DNA of 39,726 nucleotides, from contig JAGOHK010000020.1 in NCBI GenBank assembly GCA_017996175.1, positions 1-39,726 on the forward strand, given 5' to 3'. Position 1 is the first letter of the stretch. Every line of letters starts with the position of its first letter. The DNA is from Leptospiraceae bacterium (GTDB lineage Bacteria; Spirochaetota; Leptospiria; Leptospirales; Leptospiraceae). The translations under genes and the position numbers were made by a program. Below the pieces are notes generated by a model. The model saw only the letters and a list, made by a program, of their open reading frames with translations, had not been told where the DNA came from and ran no database searches. This document shows, piece by piece, positions 18,638-26,943 of this stretch.

Positions 18638-19186
18638 TTACATACTCAAGAGAGATTCTATAATCCGATAGCGGATTCTTTTGTTATTCTCAAAATCATT
18701 TTCTCCTAGATAAAGATGAATTTGATTTACTAGGAACGGTTCAGTCGAAAAGTCAGAAAATTTATTTTTTAATTCTTCAACTTTTGATTGCGAAATTTCA
18801 GAAGACCGAATCAGGGATATATGAGGTGTAAACTCATGGATAGATTTTCCTACTTCTGGAAATAGAGATACAATTTCAGATTGCATTTTTTTTAATTCCT
18901 CCGAGAGTATAATTTCCAAATGTAGAATTTGGTAGTTTTCTTTTCTAGTCCAATAAACCATTGTCTTAGTTTGAATCATAAATGGAGAAAAGGAAAATGT
19001 TTTCAACCTTTCTTTTATTGATTCTAACCTGTCTTCCCTCGGAATTTTATTCTGGAAGTAAAGCAGTGTTATGTGCAGGTCTTCTTTTCTTTCCCACAGC
19101 TCTTTTGGTATGTCTTTGTCTTGGAATGTCGTTGTAATTTGTTCCCTTGTAGCTTCGGGTGGGCGGATTGCAAGGAAGAGGCTCAT
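18638..19186 (-). CDS. thpR: RNA 2',3'-cyclic phosphodiesterase (LigT/ThpR)
   Basis: A 182-aa 2H phosphoesterase. It begins MSLFLAIRPPEATREQI, matching the family's RLFxAIxPP start. It carries the two catalytic tetrads expected in this superfamily: His38-Ile-Thr40 (DLHITLLYF) and His122-Ile-Ser124 (TPHISLIR). Known members hydrolyse 2',3'-cyclic phosphate RNA ends and can ligate tRNA halves in vitro. It is a single gene flanked by non-coding DNA, with ATG at the 19186 end. Confidence 0.88.
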   Translation of the reverse strand: MSLFLAIRPPEATREQITTTFQDKDIPKELWERKEDLHITLLYFQNKIPREDRLESIKERLKTFSFSPFMIQTKTMVYWTRKENYQILHLEIILSEELKKMQSEIVSLFPEVGKSIHEFTPHISLIRSSEISQSKVEELKNKFSDFSTEPFLVNQIHLYLGENDFENNKRIRYRIIESLLSM

Positions 19187-19266
19187 GGGACTAAGTTTTT
19201 AGAATCCGTTAGAACGTAAAATATTAAAATTGTTTAAATTTAATCCATCTGGATTCCAGTCATCCC

Positions 19267-19542
19267 TTGGATACTTTTTTTCTACGTCATCTTTTTGTTT
19301 TTTTTAGTTTTGGCTGTGGAAGTAATGATGATGCAAAAAAAGAAGAGGCTACTAATCTAAATCTATTGCTATTGATGGGACTCTCAGCTCAAGAGACTGC
19401 AAATACAATAGCTGCTTCTAATTGTAATACATCAGGTATATTTGATGGATGCTTTGCAAGTAGACCATATTCTTGCGCAGCTTCAAGTACGTGTCATGCA
19501 ACTGCCCTAGCTTGTGCTCAAACTACAGTTTGCAAAAAGTAA
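19267..19542 (+). CDS. Small cysteine-rich putative lipoprotein
   Basis: A 91-aa frame starting at TTG, with a hydrophobic segment ending in FSFGCGSND, which resembles a spirochaetal lipobox. The mature part is Ala/Thr/Asn-rich with six cysteines in its last 40 residues (SNCNTSGIFDGC, YSCAASSTC, LACAQTTVC), suggesting disulfide bonds outside the cytoplasm. No family is recognised. The start is uncertain because a stop lies 33 nt upstream and the region has T homopolymers. A strong stem-loop follows the stop. Confidence 0.5.
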   Translation: MDTFFLRHLFVFFSFGCGSNDDAKKEEATNLNLLLLMGLSAQETANTIAASNCNTSGIFDGCFASRPYSCAASSTCHATALACAQTTVCKK

Positions 19543-19570
19543 ATTAAAGGAAAGTATCTATTTTTTTTTT

Positions 19571-19620
19571 AACCATGATATTAAAATTTATGTGTTATAA
19601 AATTTTTATATCATGGTTTT
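19571..19620 (+). terminator. Long stem-loop after the cysteine-rich gene
   Basis: AACCATGATAT (19571-19581) is the exact inverse of ATATCATGGTT (19607-19617), and the stem continues through A/T-rich pairs toward the centre. TTTT follows and a run of ten T precedes it. The stem is about 20 bp, which suits a terminator for the upstream gene, but its low GC content also fits a palindromic element. Confidence 0.5.
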
Positions 19621-19666
19621 GAATCTCAGTGTACTATTTTCTCTCTTATTTTAAAAAAAATTATCC

Positions 19667-19861
19667 TTATAACCATCCCAATGCTATTAAGTTAGGAAAG
19701 CAGAAAAAAGAATTAACTACAAAGGGCACAAAGAACGCTAAGAAAATAAAGAACTCCATTGAAAACCCTTCGTTTTGTTTTTGAAAATTGAATGCAAGAC
19801 TAACTATAGGAAGATCATGAATCCCGAGCTTTCGAAAATCTTCTATTAAAGTATCTTTCAA
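19667..19861 (-). CDS. Small ORF downstream of 19858-20073, low confidence
   Basis: A 64-aa frame with a TTG start overlapping the stop of the preceding small ORF by 4 nt. The first half is soluble-looking (LIEDFRKLGIHDLPIVSLAF); the second half is a hydrophobic segment (MEFFIFLAFFVPFVV). The second half is encoded by the complement of an AGGGCACAAAGAACGCTAAG-like string, a wording often seen in intergenic repeats, so part of the frame may be spurious. No family recognised. Confidence 0.25.
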   Translation of the reverse strand: MKDTLIEDFRKLGIHDLPIVSLAFNFQKQNEGFSMEFFIFLAFFVPFVVNSFFCFPNLIALGWL

Positions 19862-20073
19862 TTTATAAACTCCTTGATTCTAATATGGCTATGTTTAAAA
19901 CCTTTCAAGACTCTTTTGCCACATTCATCTAAATAGTATTTATTCTTATTGCTTCTATCTGGATCATGCCTATGCCAATGATCAAATTCTTTTGGAGAAA
20001 GTTTCTTTCTATTTGAGGGAATATCTGGAATATTCTCTTTCTTCCCGAGATCAGGTGGTGTGGATAATAGCAT
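19858..20073 (-). CDS. Small hypothetical protein, His/Lys-rich
   Basis: A 71-aa protein starting at ATG (20073 end). The middle is dense in charged and aromatic residues (PKEFDHWHRHDPDRSNKNKY) and ends LKGFKHSHIRIKEFIN. It has no signal peptide. The DHWHRH cluster resembles metal- or nucleic-acid-binding small domains, including some toxin cassettes, but I cannot assign a family. The downstream small ORF overlaps its stop, suggesting coupling. Confidence 0.45.
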   Translation of the reverse strand: MLLSTPPDLGKKENIPDIPSNRKKLSPKEFDHWHRHDPDRSNKNKYYLDECGKRVLKGFKHSHIRIKEFIN

Positions 20074-20175
20074 AGGAAGTCAAGAATTAATTGAAAAGAT
20101 ATAGAATCAATTTTTTTTCAAATAAATAGTTAATAAAGTTTTAGCGGGAGGGGGACGCATAACGTAAACAGAGTG

Positions 20176-20481
20176 CTAAATCATACAGGCGATTTTTCTT
20201 TCATAGATAACCTTTCCTTCTTTCTGAGCCTGTGAATAGATAGACCAATTTTTATCTTTGTAAGATTCCATTTCTTCGTGGGTTGCGACTAATATATCTT
20301 TGGCGCAAGGAATATCGGCTAGGGTTTTGCGAATTTGTATAATAAGTCCTCTTTTATTAGGAATTTCTTTAAATTCTAATAAGAGGTCTAAGTCACTATC
20401 ATTAGTTGAGTCTCCTCTTGCAAAAGAACCAAACACATAAATCTTCTCTGGAGAAAAATTATGCACGATAATGGTATGCAT
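20176..20481 (-). CDS. Minimal nucleotidyltransferase (MNT) domain protein
   Basis: A 101-aa protein of the polymerase-beta-like minimal nucleotidyltransferase family. The signature GSFARGDSTNDSDLDLLL is complete: Gly18-Ser19 and the metal-binding Asp30 and Asp32. Such proteins usually act as antitoxins by transferring AMP to a HEPN-domain partner. No HEPN gene lies next to it on either side. The visible start gives an N terminus about 10 residues shorter than usual, and no ribosome binding site is clear, so it may be an orphan or partly decayed module. Confidence 0.75.
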   Translation of the reverse strand: MHTIIVHNFSPEKIYVFGSFARGDSTNDSDLDLLLEFKEIPNKRGLIIQIRKTLADIPCAKDILVATHEEMESYKDKNWSIYSQAQKEGKVIYERKIACMI

Positions 20482-20659
20482 TTGGTTAAAGAATGATTGG
20501 TGCGGATTAGAACGATTTGCCGTTTGGCAGCCACTACAGGTAGAAGAAAAACTGAGTGATTATTTTGCAGGACGTAAAAATCGTCATTTAGAGCAAATGA
20601 ATCTTGATAATTCTAAAACGGAGCATTTTCCAAACCGTAAACAGAAAATCGCAGTCTAA
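20471..20659 (+). CDS. Possible small ORF or gene remnant, low confidence
   Basis: A 62-aa frame opposite and slightly overlapping the start of the nucleotidyltransferase gene. The part after residue 15 looks protein-like (VWQPLQVEEKLSDYFAGRK, ending HFPNRKQKIAV), while the first residues are an antisense artefact of the overlap. It could be a decayed 3' fragment of a larger gene. No family recognised and no ribosome binding site. Confidence 0.2.
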   Translation: MVCIWLKNDWCGLERFAVWQPLQVEEKLSDYFAGRKNRHLEQMNLDNSKTEHFPNRKQKIAV

Positions 20660-20672
20660 CTTTAACTAAAAA

Positions 20673-22868
20673 TCAAATCTTCTCAAGTTTAGTATAAGCT
20701 AATAAAAAACTCTTTTGCGAATAACCGAAAGAAATTTTTACTTTGAGGTTATCACCGCTGCCGGAGATTTCTGCGATTTTGCCGATTCCGTAGTCTTTGT
20801 GTTTTACTTTGTCGCCTACGGATAATTTTGCTTGATCGGCTGTGGTGATGGATCTTTTTTGGTTGTCTAGGACTAAATTTTCTTTTCTATCTCCGGCTCT
20901 TGGGGGGTAACTTGGTGTATACCGGTATTCATCTTGGACGTTTTTTCCATTCTCAAAAAGTTCGTAGGGAATTTCTTTTAGAAAGCGAGAGGGGATTCTA
21001 TCTTCTACGTTTCCGTATTTGCGAGTGAAGGATGCGTGGCTGATATAGAGTTTTATTTTGGCGCGGGTAATGGCTACGTAGCAGAGTCTTCTTTCTTCTT
21101 CGATTTCACTTTCGGAGTCCATCGACATACGATGTGGAAAAGTCCCTTCTTCCATTCCAGTCAAGAATACATAATCGAACTCCAGACCTTTGGAATTATG
21201 GACTGTCATAAGAGTTACATAGTCCGGCAAATCCTTCGTATCCTCTTCGCTTGTGAGTAGGACAATATCTCCCAAGTATTCGGTGAGACTTGGATTTTCA
21301 GCATTTTCTTCGTATTCTTTGATTGCGGTTACGAACTGTTCTATGTTTTCGAGTCGATCGCTTGATTCGAGGGAGTCTTCATTTCGATAGTGTTCATGAA
21401 TGTTCATTGTTTCGAGTAACTGTAATACAATTTTAGAGGGATTGTCGTTTGCCTTTTGCATATCAATTAGGTCTTGGAATTTATTGTATAATTCCTTTGT
21501 TTTCTTGAAAGTGCCTTTTCGAATTTCAGGAATTTCTACATTAAGAGCGTCTAATATAGATATGCCACGACTTAGCGAGTATGCTTTTACTTTTTCGAGT
21601 GTAGTGTCTCCGATTCCGCGAGGAGGGGAATTGACAATGCGGAGTAGGGAGATGTCGTCACCTGGATTTACTATTACAGAAAGGTAAGCGATGATGTCTT
21701 TGATTTCTAGTCGGTCAAAGAATCGAAAGCCCCCAAAAATTTTATAGGGAATTGATGCCGAGCGTAACGCTTCCTCGAAATAACGAGACTGTGCGTTAGT
21801 TCTATAAAAGATTACAAACTTGGTATAGGAATTTTCTGTTTTATAGAGTTTTTGGATTTGTTTTATGATTGCATTTGCTTCTTCGTGTTCGCTGTAGAAT
21901 TGCGTTAAAGTAATCTTATCCCCTGGAGGTTTACTGGAGAAAATATTTTTACTTTTTCTCTCTGAATTATTTTTAATTAGATTACTCGCTGCTTCTATGA
22001 TATTGGCATAAGAACGATAGTTCTCTTCTAATTTTACCGTAAATGTATTCGGAAAATCTTTTTCAAAGTCGAGTATATTCCGAATATCCGCTCCACGCCA
22101 AGAATAAATGGATTGGTCATCGTCCCCCACCACACAGATATTTTTATGATGCCCGGCTAAAAGTTTTGTCAGTTCATACTGTATTTTATTGGTATCTTGG
22201 TATTCATCTACCATGACGTATTTCCAAAGAATATTGTATCTTTGTATTACCGAAGGATGATTTTTAAAAAGTAGGACTGTTTTTAAAATCAAGTCTCCAA
22301 AATCCACTGCGTTATTTTGTTTTTTTCTTTCTTCATATTTTTTATAAATCGCTCTTACGTTTTCTATAAAAAAATCTTTTCTTAAGTCAGCACCAAAATC
22401 ATCGGGGAGAATCATAGAATCTTTTGCATGACTGATTCGATTTGCGATTTGGGAAGGGGTAAATAATTTTATATCAAGTCCCATAGTCTTAATCACGTCT
22501 TTGATTAATGCTTCTTGGAGAGAAGTGTCATAGACAGTAAAACCAGATTTTAATTCTACCAAGTCAGCATTTGATCTAAGTAACGTTAGACAGAGAGAGT
22601 GAAATGTTTTTATTGAAATCCCATGATAAGAGTTGGGGATTAAACCGATTACCCGCTCTTTCATTTCTGCCGCAGCTTTATTTGTGAACGTTAGAGCACA
22701 GATATTGTAAGGGGAAATTCCTTTATCTAAAATTAAATGAGCAATTCTATGTGTGATTACTCTTGTTTTGCCGGAGCCTGCCCCTGCAAGAATGAGAACG
22801 GGACCATCTGTTTGAAGAACCGCTTTTCTTTGTTCTTCGTTCAACTTTTCAAGTAGCGGATAATCCAT
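20673..22868 (-). CDS. pcrA: UvrD/PcrA-family DNA helicase
   Basis: A 731-aa superfamily 1A 3'-5' DNA helicase for repair and clearing of replication forks. Motifs in order: Q-motif region LNEEQRKAV, Walker A GAGSGKT (29-35), motif Ia ALTFTNKAAAEMKERV, motif II VMVDEYQDTN, motif III DDQSIYSWRGAD, motif IV YRTNAQSR, motif V TVHNSKGLEFDYVFLTG, and motif VI EERRLCYVAITRAK. The C terminus VGDKVKHKDYGIGKIAEI is the Tudor-like domain of PcrA, which binds RNA polymerase in other bacteria. It begins 3 nt after the bamA stop, so it is the last gene of the exbB-exbD-bamA-pcrA run. Confidence 0.95.
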   Translation of the reverse strand: MDYPLLEKLNEEQRKAVLQTDGPVLILAGAGSGKTRVITHRIAHLILDKGISPYNICALTFTNKAAAEMKERVIGLIPNSYHGISIKTFHSLCLTLLRSNADLVELKSGFTVYDTSLQEALIKDVIKTMGLDIKLFTPSQIANRISHAKDSMILPDDFGADLRKDFFIENVRAIYKKYEERKKQNNAVDFGDLILKTVLLFKNHPSVIQRYNILWKYVMVDEYQDTNKIQYELTKLLAGHHKNICVVGDDDQSIYSWRGADIRNILDFEKDFPNTFTVKLEENYRSYANIIEAASNLIKNNSERKSKNIFSSKPPGDKITLTQFYSEHEEANAIIKQIQKLYKTENSYTKFVIFYRTNAQSRYFEEALRSASIPYKIFGGFRFFDRLEIKDIIAYLSVIVNPGDDISLLRIVNSPPRGIGDTTLEKVKAYSLSRGISILDALNVEIPEIRKGTFKKTKELYNKFQDLIDMQKANDNPSKIVLQLLETMNIHEHYRNEDSLESSDRLENIEQFVTAIKEYEENAENPSLTEYLGDIVLLTSEEDTKDLPDYVTLMTVHNSKGLEFDYVFLTGMEEGTFPHRMSMDSESEIEEERRLCYVAITRAKIKLYISHASFTRKYGNVEDRIPSRFLKEIPYELFENGKNVQDEYRYTPSYPPRAGDRKENLVLDNQKRSITTADQAKLSVGDKVKHKDYGIGKIAEISGSGDNLKVKISFGYSQKSFLLAYTKLEKI

Positions 22869-22871
22869 GTT

Positions 22872-25787
22872 TTAGAATCGAATATCTCCAATCCCGAATA
22901 CAAATTGAAAGTTCTTACTATCTTCATACGCAGTAAAAGGGTGTCCTGGGTCTCCCGTATAACGTAGCTTTTGCGCCATATAAAGTCTGAGTGGGAGTAC
23001 TGGAATTTGTATCCTGAGTCCAAACCCCCAAGAATAACGGAATCGGTCTATTGCTAAGTTCGTACTGCTTAGTGTGAGTCTTCCCGGGTTATTTAAGTCA
23101 TATAGACTTTCTGCTCTCGGTTTTAAACTACCTGGAGCATAATGTTCGGTCAAATAACTGCCAAGTGCTTGTTCCAGATTGGGATTCCATCTTTGGTTTT
23201 GAACAAGTTGATCAAATGCTTCCGCGTTTTCTTTTCTTGTTCCTGACCATTTGCTTACTTCTTCGTACATAGAGCCTGAATCAAAAAATAGAACTAGCCA
23301 TAACAAGGATGGTTCAATAGGAAATCTAAGTTCTGAACTAAACAGTACACGGTGATTAGCCCCATTTTGCCATTCTCTCGGATAGTTAGCATCTTGAAAA
23401 AACCAACCGCGTAATGACTCGTATCCTCCGATGAATTGCAAATCTTGCTGTAGAATATACGGATTTCTCTGTCTTTCCGATTCTCTGAGAAATGATTCTG
23501 GTCTATTGTACTTAGGAACTCGTTCATAAGTGAATACACTGGATGTTCTGAATTCTTGGACAACTTTCCAACGCCTGAGAGCATTTGATCGAATAAGTCC
23601 GCCTAACGTATAGTCAAACCAAGTATAATAAAATTCAATTACAGGATTGAATTGATCAAAATGACTTTGACCGCCTAAGAATTGTCCTGTATTGGATACC
23701 GAGAAGTATGTGTTAATTCCGGATGTAGGATTGAATATATTATCCCTCGAATCATACCCCATTCCATTTGTAATTTGAGAGCGAAATTGCCAACCCCTGT
23801 CTTGCTGTGCTCGAATCGAATCATCTACAAGAGACGTCGCATTACTGGATCTAAAGAAGCTGGGCGAATAACGGTGAAAATGTGTCCAGTTAGAAAGAAG
23901 ACCGTTGAAAGAAAGTCTATGACCTAACCCAACTGAAAAACCAACTCCAGATGTTTCGTATGACGCTCTTTCTTTTATGGATTGGCTCGCTGAATCCGTA
24001 ATAGATGCAGCTCCCACATTGATGATCCTAGACGAATAAAACATACTTAAAGTTAAAGACCAAGGTTTGTCATAGATCCAAGGCTCTGTCCATGATAATT
24101 GGAAGAACTTTCTTAAAGGTCCAAATTCAATACGACCTGATACCTTTTGTCCGGTTCCGTTTAAATTGTTTTCTCCAAGCTCTGTAAAAATAGAAAATCC
24201 GGATATAGTCCCGTAACCGCCACCCATTGAAATGGTTCCAGTCGGTTGCTCCACTACATCAATGATTAAATTCATTTTAGTTTCACTTGAGCCGGGTCTA
24301 GTGTTAAAGTTTACCTCTTTAAAGTATCCCAAGTTAAAAATTCTTTCGCGTGATCTATTGACTAACGCTGAATTAAAAAGTTCTCCTGGTTTGATTAATA
24401 CTTCTCTTCGAATTACTTTATCTAAAGTTTTTTTATTTCCTTTGATTACGATATTCTCAATGTATGCGAGAAAGTTTTCACGAATTGTAAAATCAACGTG
24501 TTCGAATTTCCTTCCAGAGTAGGTAGGATTTTTAGTTAGTATTTTTCTAAGTTTAGGAATGTTGAGTTTTTTATTTTCTTCTTCGCAGGCAGCTTTTGTA
24601 AATCCCACGCAGTTTTCATAATTTAAAAGATTTTCATGGGTAAGTTCTATATTTTTTCGTTTGGGCATAACTTGAACATACAAGTATCCTTTGCTACTAT
24701 AGAGTTCGTTGATTAATGCCTTATCTCTTTGGAATTTCCCTTCGTCAAAAATATCACCCACATCATCATTTGAAAATTCAAACAAGTCTTCTAATTGTTT
24801 GATTGTGTAAATTGGTTTTAAATTCTCTTTTGGTGTGCCTTCTGGATTATTCTCTTTGTTTAAAAAGAGCGGCATTCCTCGTTCGTCCAAGGTGTAATCA
24901 TGTTTAGCCTCATAGCCATTGAAGTAGTAAATATCACCTTCTTTTATCTTGTAGTTTACTATGATTACTCGCTTATCTTTGAGTCTAGAATTTTCCCATC
25001 GAATTTCCCAGTTAGTTCCTTCAGGAACGATATCTGCATCTAAATATCCTTTCGATTTTAAGTAGGCGACGATTTTTTGTTTGTCTGACTCAAAGGAGGC
25101 TTCTTTGAAGTGACCACTCTCGATTAGCCCCGCTTCCTTCATGTCTAAAAATCCAATGATTTCACCCGGATCAACTGCTTTGGTTCCGATTATATTGATT
25201 TTGGAAACAGGGATTTCATCTCCTTCATCAATAATAAATTTTACTTTTACTAAATTTGTTTTAGGATTAATTTTTCCCATTTCAAATTTTACATAAGCAT
25301 GAAAAAATCCTTCATCTCTATATTTTTTTAGAATTACTTCTCTTGTTGCATTGACTTTTTCGGGTGTAATAACCTCATTTTCTTTGATTGGCATTTTATC
25401 CCTGAGATCAGAGGGAAATATTTCATCTGCACCGATAAATTCGATTTCCTCTACTCTAGGTCGCTCTTTTAATTCAAAAATAACAATTACCCCTGTAGGA
25501 GAAGTATCTGCTTTAATATCAATATTATAAAAATAACCTGTGGCGAATAACGCTTTTAAATCATTGTTTAATAATTTTTCTGTTAGGACTGCACCCTTTC
25601 TCATTTCAATGAAAGAGAGGATATCTTCCTTACTTGTGTTTAGATTTCCTATAAATTTAATTTCGGAAATTACTTTTCCTAAGTGTTGCGAACGTTCTGA
25701 GAAAAGTTTACTTCCAGTTCCTCCCAAAAGAATTAGGACTCCTAAAAGTAAAATTACGGACAGTTTAATTGCAATATTTGTTTTCAA
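22872..25787 (-). CDS. bamA: Outer membrane protein assembly factor BamA (Omp85), enlarged POTRA region
   Basis: A 971-aa Omp85 protein that inserts beta-barrel proteins into the outer membrane. It has an N-terminal hydrophobic signal segment, then POTRA-like repeats at about 36-108, 109-188, 191-284, about 285-436 and 437-514. The barrel occupies roughly 515-971. The conserved LRGW of GGYESLRGWFF corresponds to the L6 loop (V/L)RGF motif, and the last residue is Phe. E. coli BamA is 810 aa. The excess here is mainly in POTRA 4, which contains two insert-like regions (about 291-345 and 376-426), the second with Cys393 and Cys401. Confidence 0.92.
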   Translation of the reverse strand: MKTNIAIKLSVILLLGVLILLGGTGSKLFSERSQHLGKVISEIKFIGNLNTSKEDILSFIEMRKGAVLTEKLLNNDLKALFATGYFYNIDIKADTSPTGVIVIFELKERPRVEEIEFIGADEIFPSDLRDKMPIKENEVITPEKVNATREVILKKYRDEGFFHAYVKFEMGKINPKTNLVKVKFIIDEGDEIPVSKINIIGTKAVDPGEIIGFLDMKEAGLIESGHFKEASFESDKQKIVAYLKSKGYLDADIVPEGTNWEIRWENSRLKDKRVIIVNYKIKEGDIYYFNGYEAKHDYTLDERGMPLFLNKENNPEGTPKENLKPIYTIKQLEDLFEFSNDDVGDIFDEGKFQRDKALINELYSSKGYLYVQVMPKRKNIELTHENLLNYENCVGFTKAACEEENKKLNIPKLRKILTKNPTYSGRKFEHVDFTIRENFLAYIENIVIKGNKKTLDKVIRREVLIKPGELFNSALVNRSRERIFNLGYFKEVNFNTRPGSSETKMNLIIDVVEQPTGTISMGGGYGTISGFSIFTELGENNLNGTGQKVSGRIEFGPLRKFFQLSWTEPWIYDKPWSLTLSMFYSSRIINVGAASITDSASQSIKERASYETSGVGFSVGLGHRLSFNGLLSNWTHFHRYSPSFFRSSNATSLVDDSIRAQQDRGWQFRSQITNGMGYDSRDNIFNPTSGINTYFSVSNTGQFLGGQSHFDQFNPVIEFYYTWFDYTLGGLIRSNALRRWKVVQEFRTSSVFTYERVPKYNRPESFLRESERQRNPYILQQDLQFIGGYESLRGWFFQDANYPREWQNGANHRVLFSSELRFPIEPSLLWLVLFFDSGSMYEEVSKWSGTRKENAEAFDQLVQNQRWNPNLEQALGSYLTEHYAPGSLKPRAESLYDLNNPGRLTLSSTNLAIDRFRYSWGFGLRIQIPVLPLRLYMAQKLRYTGDPGHPFTAYEDSKNFQFVFGIGDIRF

Positions 25788-25799
25788 AAGCTATAAGGA

Positions 25800-26261
25800 T
25801 TATTTTTCTTCGTCTGCTGTTTGGCTTTGGGAATTAGAGCCTTTAACCATAGCAAGGTTAAACCTTGTTACCCCCGCAGCATTTACTTCATCAATTACCT
25901 TTACTACTGTCTGGTAATTTGCACCACTATCACCACGAATGATTACTTTATTTTTCTTTGGGTCTCTATTTTTCTTCGGACCTAGAAATGCTACAATTTT
26001 ATCTTTTAGTTTATCCAATGGAACTGGCTCCGGGTCTCTATCTAAAAATATTTTCCCAACTTTATCAACTGTTATAATAAGTTCGTCTTGGTTTTTCTCT
26101 TTTGACACAGTTGTAGAAGAGCGAGGAAGTTCAATCTTGATAGAAGTTCCTTTTTCAAGAGTAGCATTAATCAAAAAATAAATTACGATGAAGGATACAA
26201 CATCTATGAGAGATGTTATATCAATTCGATCGAATGTTTTCATCGTCCTTCTAAATTTCAT
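25800..26261 (-). CDS. exbD: ExbD/TolR-family biopolymer transport protein
   Basis: A 153-aa inner-membrane protein with one N-terminal transmembrane helix ([18 protein letters not shown]) containing the conserved Asp used for proton transfer. A periplasmic domain follows ([38 protein letters not shown]). It works with the adjacent ExbB homologue to harvest proton-motive force for TonB or Tol systems. The ATG overlaps the exbB stop by 4 nt. No tonB gene is in the window, so TonB and Tol roles cannot be separated. Confidence 0.9.
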   Translation of the reverse strand: MKFRRTMKTFDRIDITSLIDVVSFIVIYFLINATLEKGTSIKIELPRSSTTVSKEKNQDELIITVDKVGKIFLDRDPEPVPLDKLKDKIVAFLGPKKNRDPKKNKVIIRGDSGANYQTVVKVIDEVNAAGVTRFNLAMVKGSNSQSQTADEEK

Positions 26262-26878
26262 ATTTTTTCTCTGTGAAACACTTGGATAAATTGATCGGAT
26301 ACATTTTCCATTTCTGCTATCTTCTCTTCTTTTTTACGAACTAGATAGTTATAAAAAATATAGGCAGGAATAGAAACAGATAGTCCGAGAGCTGTGGTGA
26401 TTAACGCTTCGCTAATCCCGACTTCCGCTCCTTTCGTTCCTGCACCTTCTGCAAAAGAGCGAATCATACCAACTACCGTTCCGAGTACTCCTAGCAGTGG
26501 ACCAATGGTTGCAATCGTTCCGAGTCCAGTTAGAAATTTTTCCATTTGAAATATTTGCCTGTAACCTTCGGATTTCATTTCATCTTCGTAGTATTTGGAT
26601 TCTCTTCTCTTGTACTCGATTCCTGTTTGTAAAATGGCTGTCGTAGGTCCATGACTACAGGTTGCTAGGTAATCTTTGGCGTTGTCCCATTGTTTTTCGA
26701 TTAGCAAATCTTTGACTTTTCTAAAGTCTTCCGGGCTAATAGGCTTTAGTTTCCAAAAATAGACGGTTCTCTCAATGATGATAGTGAACGCAATGATGGA
26801 AACAATAATAATGATGATGGGAATTGTTGCCGGGTGAATGGATGCTATGACTGAATTTATTGTACCTAAATGAAACAT
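26258..26878 (-). CDS. exbB: ExbB/TolQ/MotA-family proton channel protein
   Basis: A 206-aa inner-membrane protein: one N-terminal membrane helix ([18 protein letters not shown]), a cytoplasmic segment, then two helices with the family signature [20 protein letters not shown] and [18 protein letters not shown]. Three helices and length match ExbB/TolQ. It is followed by exbD with a 4-nt overlap and then bamA and pcrA. It is the first gene of this minus-strand run. Confidence 0.9.
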   Translation of the reverse strand: MFHLGTINSVIASIHPATIPIIIIIVSIIAFTIIIERTVYFWKLKPISPEDFRKVKDLLIEKQWDNAKDYLATCSHGPTTAILQTGIEYKRRESKYYEDEMKSEGYRQIFQMEKFLTGLGTIATIGPLLGVLGTVVGMIRSFAEGAGTKGAEVGISEALITTALGLSVSIPAYIFYNYLVRKKEEKIAEMENVSDQFIQVFHREKI

Positions 26879-26943
26879 ATTAACTGCTCTTTATTCGTGA
26901 TTTAAAAGTAAAGTATTCAAAGGTTGTTTTACTGCCAAACACT

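Noticed and set aside
19700..19760. AACTACAAAGGGCACAAAGAACGC-like string as evidence of a mobile element
   Set aside because: This wording resembles common intergenic repeats, but only one copy is visible here and no ends or transposase were found.
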